Positions 1-5,098 of a DNA stretch of 5,098 nt are shown piece by piece (position 1 is the first letter of the stretch; the number at the start of each line of letters is the position of its first letter). The notes below the pieces were generated by a model. It was not told the DNA's origin and searched no databases. It saw nothing but the letters and a program-made list of their open reading frames with translations. Both the position numbers and the translations under genes were made by a program. The DNA comes from Gammaproteobacteria bacterium. Its GTDB lineage: Bacteria > Pseudomonadota > Gammaproteobacteria > Steroidobacterales > Steroidobacteraceae. The stretch is taken from the NCBI GenBank assembly GCA_030039615.1, contig JASHVF010000031.1:1-5098 (forward strand), written 5' to 3'.

Positions 1-531
<531 letters not shown>

Positions 532-535
<4 letters not shown>

Positions 536-3264
536 GGCGTGGCACCGCGCGCCGTGCCGGCGCGCAGCGCCTGCTGCTCGCGATCGAGCGCGGCGATCAT
601 GCGCTCCCTGAGGCGCTCGGCGGCCGCGGCGCCGAGCGGCTGGTTGTCGTAGTCCGTGACGTAGAAGACGTCCTCGGCGCGCTCGCCGACGGTCATGATC
701 TTGGCGGCGTGCAGCTCCACGTGCTCGTGCATCAGCACCTTGCCGACGTCGCACAGCAGGCCCGGGCGGTCGCCGGCGGTGAGCTCGAGCACCGAGCGGC
801 GGTTGCGCTCGTCGATGCTGAGCGCGATCTGGGTCGGCGTGTTGAACATGCGCGCCTGACGCGGCGCGCGCCGCGACACCGACAGCGGCGCGTTCTCCGG
901 TCCCTGCACCGAGCGCCACAGCGCCCGCTCGATCTCCGCGCGGCGGTCGTTGTCGGCGACGCCGGCACCGTCGTCCTCGAGCACGTGATAGAGGTCGAGG
1001 CTGAAGCCATCCCCGGTCGGGGTGATGCGCGCGTCGACGATATTGAGGCCGAGCTGGTCGAGCACCGCGGTGGTGCGCGCGAAGCCATGGCGGCGCGGGC
1101 GCGTGAAGATCAGCACCGCAGTCGTGCCGCGCAGGCTACGCGCATCGAGCGCCACCAGCGGCTCATCCGATGCCGCGTCGCGCTCGGCCAGCAGCCGCGT
1201 GTGCCAGGCGACCTCTTCGGGCGAGTGCTGCAGGAAATAGCCCGCCGAGAAGCGCGTCCAGGTGGAGAGGATGTCGCGCTCGCCCACGCCGCGCTCGACA
1301 GCCAAGCGCCGCGCCGCATCCTGCGTCTCGCGCACCAGGTGCTCCGGATCGATCGGGCTCTCGAGCCCGCGGCGCAGCGCACGCTTCACGCGCTGGTAGA
1401 AGTCCTTGAAGAGCGAGGCCTTCCAGGAATTCCACAGCTTGGGGTTGGTGCCGCGCACGTCCGCACAGGTGAGCACGTAGAGGTAGTCGAGATGCGTCTC
1501 GTCGCCCACCTTGCGGGCGAAGGCGTTGATGACCTGCGGATCGCCGATGTCCTGCTTCTGCGAAGTGATCGAGAGCTCGAGATGATTGCGCACCAGCCAG
1601 GCGACCAGGCGCGCGTCGTAGGGCGAGAGGCCCTGCTCGAGGCAGAAGGCCTCGGCGTCCACCGCGCCGAGCTCGGAGTGATCCCCGCCGCGTCCCTTGG
1701 CGATGTCGTGGAACAGCGCCGCGAGGTACACGACCTCCTGGCGCGGCAGCTGCTGCATGACCCGCGAAGCCTCGGGGAGCTCGTGATCGTAACGTGCGAT
1801 GGCGAAGCGCCGCAGGTTGCTCACCACGAACAGCGTGTGCGCGTCCACCGTGTAGGCGTGGAACAGGTCGTACTGCATGCGCCCGACGACGCGCCCGAAC
1901 GCCGGGATATAGCGGCCGAGCACCCCGTAGGTGTTCATGCGCCGCAGCTCGTGGGTGACGCCGACCGGCGAGCGCAGGATCTCGAGGAACAGGCGGTGAT
2001 GGCGCGGGTTCTGGCGGAACTCCTCGTCGATGAGCCAGAGGTTGCGCGCCACGGCGCGCATGGTGGAGGCGCGCACACCGCGGATTTCCGGATTCTGCTG
2101 CAGCAGCGCGAACAGCTCGAGCAGCGCCGACGGGGTGCGCGCGAATACCTCCTCGCTCACCGCCTCGAGCGAGCCGTTACGCACCTGGAAGCGCGCATTG
2201 AGCGGGCGCGGCGGCTCGCTCTCGGTGAGGATCGCCTCGCGGAACAGCTGCAGCAGCAGCTCGTTCAGCAGGCTCACGTCCATCACCGTGCGGTAATAGC
2301 GCTGCATGAACTGCTCGACCGCGAGCGTGTAGGAGGCGTCCTCGTAGCCGAACGCCTGGGCGAGGCGGATCTGGTGATCGAACAGCAGCCGGTCCTCGCG
2401 CCGCCCGGTGAGGGCGTGCAGCCCGAAGCGCACCCGCCACAGGAACGCCTGCGCCTGGCGCAGCCGCCGCAGCTCCGGCGTCGTGAGGAAGCCGTGGGTG
2501 ACGAGCCCGTCGAGCGAGTCGGCGTCGAACTGGCGCTTGGCGACCCAGGCGATGGTCTGGATGTCGCGCAGGCCCCCCGGACCGGTCTTGACGTTGGGCT
2601 CGAGGTTGTAGGCAGTGTCGTTGGCCTTCAGGTGCCGCTCGGTCTGCTCGCGCACCTTGGCTTCGAAGAACTGCTTCACCGGCCAGATGCGCTCGGGCGC
2701 GAGCGCGCTGCGCATCGCGGCGAGCAGTGCGGCGCTGCCGGCGATCAGGCGCGCTTCGAGGAGCGTCGTCATGACGCCGACGTCACCGACGCATTCCTCG
2801 GCGCACTGCGTCACGGTGCGTACGCTGTGGCCGATCTCGAGGCCCAGGTCCCAGAGGAACGCCACCAGCCGTTCGACCGCCGCGCCGCCAGCCGCATCCG
2901 GCGGCTGTGGCGCGAGCAGCAGCACGTCGACGTCCGAGCAGGGGTGCAGCTCGCCGCGGCCGTAGCCCCCGACCGCAACCAGCGCCCACGCCGCGCAGCT
3001 GCTCTCGCAGTGCAGGCGCCACGCCTCGCGCAATACCGCGTCGATGAGTGCGGCGCGCGCGTGCACCAGCTCCTCGACCGGCTCCTCGGCGAAGAAACGC
3101 GCCTTGAGCTCCTCGTGCGCCGCGCGCAGCAGGCTACGCCAGGCGGCGGCATCGCCGCCCGCGGCCGCGAGCCGCTCGGGCAGCCCCGCGAGCAGCGCCC
3201 AGGGCGCCGCGCGGGGTGCGGCGGGGAGCGCTTCCTCGAGCAGCTGTGTTTCGGAGGCTCCCAT
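532..3264 (-). CDS. glnD: Bifunctional [protein-PII] uridylyltransferase / uridylyl-removing enzyme
   Basis: GlnD is the cytoplasmic nitrogen sensor. It uridylylates PII proteins (GlnB/GlnK) when glutamine is low and removes UMP when glutamine is high, and so sets glutamine synthetase activity and NtrBC signalling. The protein is 910 residues, close to the E. coli enzyme. Domains in order: nucleotidyltransferase with GGYGRGELHPCSDVDVL at 99-115, where Asp111 and Asp113 are the metal-binding pair (E. coli Asp105/Asp107); the conserved KTGPGGLRDIQ at 226-236; a helical linker; the HD hydrolase domain with His476, His519-Asp520 (LFHDIAKG) and Asp602 (CADVRGTNP); and two C-terminal ACT domains at about 715-790 and 824-895, which bind glutamine in this family. 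Both catalytic centres look intact. The second ACT has a canonical GDRPGLL loop (831-837), while the first has RRHGFAR at the equivalent place. The ATG start leaves 98 residues before the GG motif, similar to E. coli, and is preceded by AAGGAG at a short 3-base spacing. It lies 20 bases after map and overlaps dapD. Confidence 0.98.
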
Positions 3265-3284
3265 CGGCTCCTTATATCAGGTGC
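3265..3284 (-). promoter_or_regulatory. map-glnD gap with glnD ribosome binding site
   Basis: The 20 bases between the map stop and the glnD ATG contain AAGGAG (plus-strand complement at 3268-3273). It is a strong match to the anti-Shine-Dalgarno, though only 3 bases lie between it and the ATG. No terminator-like hairpin is present, so map and glnD are most likely co-transcribed. Confidence 0.7.
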
Positions 3285-4055
3285 TCAATGCGGTGCGCCG
3301 TCGGCGGGCAGCGTCAGCACGTCGACGCCCGTCGGCGTGACGAGCACCGTGTGCTCCCACTGGGCCGAGAGCGAATGGTCCTTGGTGATCACCGTCCAGC
3401 CGTCGCCGAGCAGGCGTACGTGGCGCTTGCCGGCGTTCACCATCGGCTCGATCGTGAACGTCATGCCGGGCTTGAGCTCGAGCCCGGTACCGGGCTCGCC
3501 GTAATGCAGCACCTGCGGGTCCTCGTGGTACACGCGCCCGATGCCGTGCCCGCAGTACTCGCGCACCACCGAGTAGTCGTTCTGCTCGACGAACGTCTGG
3601 ATGGCGTGCCCGATATCGCCCAGGTGTGCGCCGGGGCGCACGGTGCGGATGCCGCGCCACATGGCCGCAAAGCAGGTGTCGGTGAGGCGCTGCGCATGCG
3701 CGGGCGCCTTGCCCACCGCGTACATGCGGCTGGTATCGCCATGGAAGCCGTCGCGGATCACCGTCACGTCGATGTTGACGATGTCGCCGGCCTTGAGGCG
3801 CTTGTCGTTCGGAATGCCGTGGCAGACGACGTGATTCACCGAGGTGCAGATCGTCTTGGGGAAGCCCCGGTAATTGAGGTTCGCCGGAACCGAGCGCTGC
3901 ACGTTGACGATGTAGTCGTGGCAGATGCGGTCGAGCTCCTCGGTGGTCACTCCGGGAACCACGTGCTGCCCGATCATGTCGAGCACCTCGGCGGCGAGCC
4001 GCCCGGCTACCCGCATTTTCTCCTGCTCGTCCGGGGTCTTGATGGTCACATGCAT
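3285..4055 (-). CDS. map: Type I methionine aminopeptidase
   Basis: This cytoplasmic enzyme, acting near the ribosome exit, removes the initiator methionine from new proteins when residue 2 is small. From the ATG at 4055 it is 256 residues (E. coli 264) and matches along its whole length with no insertions. The pita-bread fold metal ligands are all present: Asp96 (IVNIDVTV), Asp107 (FHGDTS), His170 (EYCGHGIG), Glu203 (FTIEPM) and Glu234 (QWEHT), each one less than the E. coli number. His79 (VVCHGIP) and His177 (RVYHED) are the conserved substrate-side histidines. There is no N-terminal SH3-binding or zinc-finger extension, so it is the short bacterial form (type Ia). A longer in-frame TTG start at 4091 would add 12 residues with no counterpart in E. 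coli; MHVTIKTP aligns directly with MAISIKTP, so 4055 is preferred. No good Shine-Dalgarno precedes either start. It is the first gene of the leftward map-glnD-dapD unit, and its C-terminus is slightly shorter than in E. coli. Confidence 0.97.
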   Translation of the reverse strand: MHVTIKTPDEQEKMRVAGRLAAEVLDMIGQHVVPGVTTEELDRICHDYIVNVQRSVPANLNYRGFPKTICTSVNHVVCHGIPNDKRLKAGDIVNIDVTVIRDGFHGDTSRMYAVGKAPAHAQRLTDTCFAAMWRGIRTVRPGAHLGDIGHAIQTFVEQNDYSVVREYCGHGIGRVYHEDPQVLHYGEPGTGLELKPGMTFTIEPMVNAGKRHVRLLGDGWTVITKDHSLSAQWEHTVLVTPTGVDVLTLPADGAPH

Positions 4056-4116
4056 AGCGTAGGAAATGGGGCCGCCAACGCCCTCCGCCAAGGGGCGGCG
4101 AGTGTCACGTAAGACG

Positions 4117-4145
4117 TTGTTCCGCCGGGGTCTTCATGGTATAAA
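4117..4145 (+). promoter_or_regulatory. rpsB promoter (sigma70-type, extended -10, GC-rich discriminator)
   Basis: A -35-like TTGTTC (4117-4122) lies 17 bases before TATAAA (4140-4145), a 5/6 match to the -10 consensus. TG at 4137-4138 makes it an extended -10 (TGnTATAAA). It is followed by the GC-rich discriminator GCGCGGCC (4146-4153), a hallmark of stringently controlled ribosomal promoters that respond to ppGpp/DksA. Transcription would start near 4152, giving a leader of about 130 bases. The -35 is weak (3/6). The exact start is inferred. Confidence 0.75.
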
Positions 4146-4164
4146 GCGCGGCCTTTTTTGGCAA
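4136..4164 (-). promoter_or_regulatory. Candidate map promoter overlapping the rpsB promoter
   Basis: On the minus strand TTGCCA (complement at 4159-4164) is a 5/6 match to -35. It lies 17 bases before TACCAT (complement at 4136-4141), a 4/6 match to -10, predicting a start near 4129 and a map leader of about 74 bases. Its -10 overlaps the rpsB -10. Other spacings, such as a -10 of TATACC with 15 bases, are possible, so this is only a candidate. Confidence 0.4.
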
Positions 4165-4175
4165 CGCAACCCACA

Positions 4176-4280
4176 CGCGCATCGTATACCCGCTGACTGG
4201 GTGTTCCCGGCTCAAGCCGCAAGGCTTCGCCGGGGATGGTCACGGGGATGCGCGGAGGCTCAACCCGAACAGGAGTTTTC
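4176..4280 (+). ncRNA. rpsB leader RNA, probable S2-binding autoregulatory element (t44 / S2 leader type)
   Basis: The leader folds into a three-way arrangement visible by eye. CGCGCATC (4176-4183) pairs perfectly with GATGCGCG (4247-4254), enclosing two hairpins. Hairpin 1 pairs 4186-4191 with 4199-4204 (core ACCC/GGGT, 7-base loop). Hairpin 2 pairs CCCGGC (4206-4211) with GCCGGG (4229-4234). After a small internal loop, AAGCC (4214-4218) then pairs with GGCTT (4223-4227), capped by a GCAA tetraloop. Downstream come an unpaired ACCC (4263-4266) and the Shine-Dalgarno AGGAG (4271-4275), 5 bases before the ATG. The rpsB-tsf leader is a known feedback target of S2 in E. coli (the t44 RNA family). 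Assignment to that family here is by position and overall shape, not by a covariance search. Confidence 0.65.
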
Positions 4281-5098
4281 ATGCCCGGCGTGTCCATGCG
4301 ACAGATGCTGGAAGCGGGTGTCCATTTCGGACACCAGACCCGCTTCTGGAACCCGAAGATGGCCCCCTTCATCTTCGGCGAGCGAAACAAGATCCACATC
4401 ATCAATCTCGAGAAGACGCAGCCCATGTATGCGGAGGCTGCGAACTTCATCAAGGGCGTCATTGCCGACGGCGGCACGGTGCTGTTCGTCGGCACCAAGC
4501 GCTCGGCGCGCGACTCCATCCAGAAGGAGGCCGAGCGTGCGCTGCAGCCCTACGTGAACCAGCGCTGGCTCGGCGGCATGCTCACGAACTTCAAGACCAT
4601 CCGCCAGTCGATCAAGCGGCTCGGGGAGATCACCGAGCTGGCCGCCTCGGGCGCCCTCGACAAGCGCGGCAAGAAGGAGGCGACGCAGCTGCGGCGCGAG
4701 ATGGACAAGCTCGAGAAGAGCCTGGGCGGCATCAAGAACATGGAGTCGCTCCCGGACGCGCTGTTCGTCGTCGACGTAGGTCACGAGAACATCGCCATCC
4801 ACGAGGCGAAGAAGCTCGGTATCCCGGTGGTGGCGATCGTCGACACCAACTGTTCCCCGGACGGCATCGACTACGTCATCCCGGGCAACGATGACGCCAT
4901 GCGCGCGATCCAGCTCTACACCGCCGGGATCGCGGACGCGGTGCTCGAGGGCAAGGAATCGGTGCCGCAGGTCGCGGTCGGCGAGGATGAGTTCGTCGAG
5001 CTGGACGAGGCCGGCAACCCGCGCAAGAAGGCCCCGCGCGGCGGCCGGCGGCCGCAGCCCGCGGTGCGCAAGAAGGCCCCCGCGCGGCGCCGTCCGGC
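4281..5098 (+). CDS. rpsB: 30S ribosomal protein S2 (partial, stop outside window), with basic C-terminal extension
   Basis: S2 sits on the back of the 30S subunit between head and body, contacts 16S rRNA and S1, and is needed for S1 to bind. The first 240 or so residues match E. coli S2 (241 residues): VSMRQMLEAGVHFGHQT at 4-20, FWNPKM at 22-27, IHIINLEKT at 38-46, LFVGTKR at 68-74, RWLGGMLTNFKT at 95-106, a two-helix coiled-coil at about 107-150 ending in SLGGIK, then LPDALFVVD at 157-165 and VDTNCSPDG at 187-195. The frame stays open to the window end: 272 full codons plus two bases of an alanine codon. The extra 30-plus residues form a Lys/Arg/Pro/Ala-rich tail (12 basic residues between 248 and 271) built on two RKKAP units. 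The start ATG has AGGAG 5 bases upstream. In related bacteria tsf (EF-Ts) usually follows; it would lie beyond the window. Confidence 0.97.
   Translation, partial: MPGVSMRQMLEAGVHFGHQTRFWNPKMAPFIFGERNKIHIINLEKTQPMYAEAANFIKGVIADGGTVLFVGTKRSARDSIQKEAERALQPYVNQRWLGGMLTNFKTIRQSIKRLGEITELAASGALDKRGKKEATQLRREMDKLEKSLGGIKNMESLPDALFVVDVGHENIAIHEAKKLGIPVVAIVDTNCSPDGIDYVIPGNDDAMRAIQLYTAGIADAVLEGKESVPQVAVGEDEFVELDEAGNPRKKAPRGGRRPQPAVRKKAPARRRP
5021..5080 (+). repeat. In-frame 45-base-period repeat in the S2 tail
   Basis: GCGCAAGAAGGCCCC occurs exactly at 5021-5035 and again at 5066-5080. The offset is 45 bases (15 codons), so both copies encode RKKAP in the same frame. Each copy is followed by a run of Arg and Pro codons (RGGRRP and ARRRP). 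It may be one step of a longer tandem array cut by the window edge. Confidence 0.7.

Larger units (their letters stand above)
4056..4280. promoter_or_regulatory. Divergent map / rpsB regulatory region
   Basis: This 225-base stretch is the only sizeable non-coding interval. It separates the leftward map start from the rightward rpsB start. The map-proximal part (4056-4115) has nothing I can assign beyond the map 5' leader. The middle (4117-4164) holds opposed promoter elements, and the rpsB-proximal part (4152-4280) is a structured leader. The arrangement map-leftward and rpsB-rightward is the same as in E. coli. Confidence 0.85.

Noticed and set aside
3264..3279. A TGATATAAG patch on the minus strand just before glnD that resembles an extended -10 promoter.
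   Set aside because: Initiation would fall at or next to the glnD start codon, removing the AAGGAG ribosome site. There is no -35 match 17 bases upstream. The AT-richness is better explained as an open ribosome binding region.
709..3504. A 931-codon open frame on the plus strand opposite nearly all of glnD.
   Set aside because: Its codons lie exactly in register with glnD codons on the other strand (both start at positions equal to 1 modulo 3). A stop there requires TTA, CTA or TCA in glnD, which are rare in GC-rich genes. Its product is low-complexity Arg/Ala/Leu/Glu/Gln-rich with no family resemblance, whereas glnD has all its motifs.
3216..4112. A 298-codon plus-strand open frame opposite map.
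   Set aside because: It has the same register relation to map codons, so it is explained by avoidance of TTA, CTA and TCA. Its product has no recognisable domain, and Map is clearly the real gene.
4206..4236. The GC-rich hairpin with a GCAA loop as an intrinsic terminator.
   Set aside because: No T-run follows it, and it sits inside the rpsB leader before the ribosome binding site. It fits better as part of the regulatory leader fold.
4046..4519. A 157-codon minus-strand open frame covering the map upstream region and the 5' part of rpsB.
   Set aside because: It would overlap the structured leader, the promoters and the rpsB coding region, and its product resembles no family. It arises from chance openness in GC-rich sequence.
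4260..4802. A 180-codon minus-strand open frame opposite rpsB.
   Set aside because: It is in register with rpsB codons (both 0 modulo 3). The opposite strand encodes unmistakable ribosomal protein S2.

Overview
The window holds part of a GC-rich bacterial chromosome that looks like a gammaproteobacterium. The evidence is the gene order: map, glnD and dapD run leftward on the minus strand, diverging from rpsB on the plus strand. This is the layout known from Escherichia coli and many relatives. The protein sequences are also E. coli-like, and the S2 N-terminus recalls Xanthomonas-type S2. The strong third-position G/C preference and the basic C-terminal tail on S2 suggest a high-GC lineage away from the enterics, but the sequence alone does not fix the family. 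No mobile element, CRISPR array, tRNA, rRNA or sign of recent transfer was seen.

Layout from left to right. Positions 1-535 (minus) carry the first 178 codons of dapD, tetrahydrodipicolinate N-succinyltransferase; its 3' end lies outside the window. Positions 532-3264 (minus) carry a complete glnD, the bifunctional PII uridylyltransferase/uridylyl-removing enzyme. Its stop overlaps the dapD GTG start in a GTGA junction. Positions 3285-4055 (minus) carry a complete map, type I methionine aminopeptidase, 20 bases upstream of glnD. Positions 4056-4280 are a divergent regulatory region. It holds a good extended -10 promoter for rpsB, a candidate overlapping promoter for map, and a folded rpsB leader RNA. 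Positions 4281-5098 (plus) carry rpsB (ribosomal protein S2), which has no stop inside the window.

How the parts work together: map, glnD and dapD look like one transcription unit joining N-terminal methionine removal, nitrogen sensing, and diaminopimelate/lysine synthesis. rpsB faces the other way and is probably controlled by growth rate through a GC-rich discriminator. It is probably also controlled by S2 feedback on its leader, in which an 8-bp long-range stem encloses two hairpins.

The content is conserved housekeeping, and I found no undescribed multi-gene system. The points most worth a second look are the detailed fold of the rpsB leader, the repeated Lys/Arg/Pro-rich tail of S2, and the overlapping divergent promoters. 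Several very long open frames opposite the real genes are explained by codon usage and were rejected.
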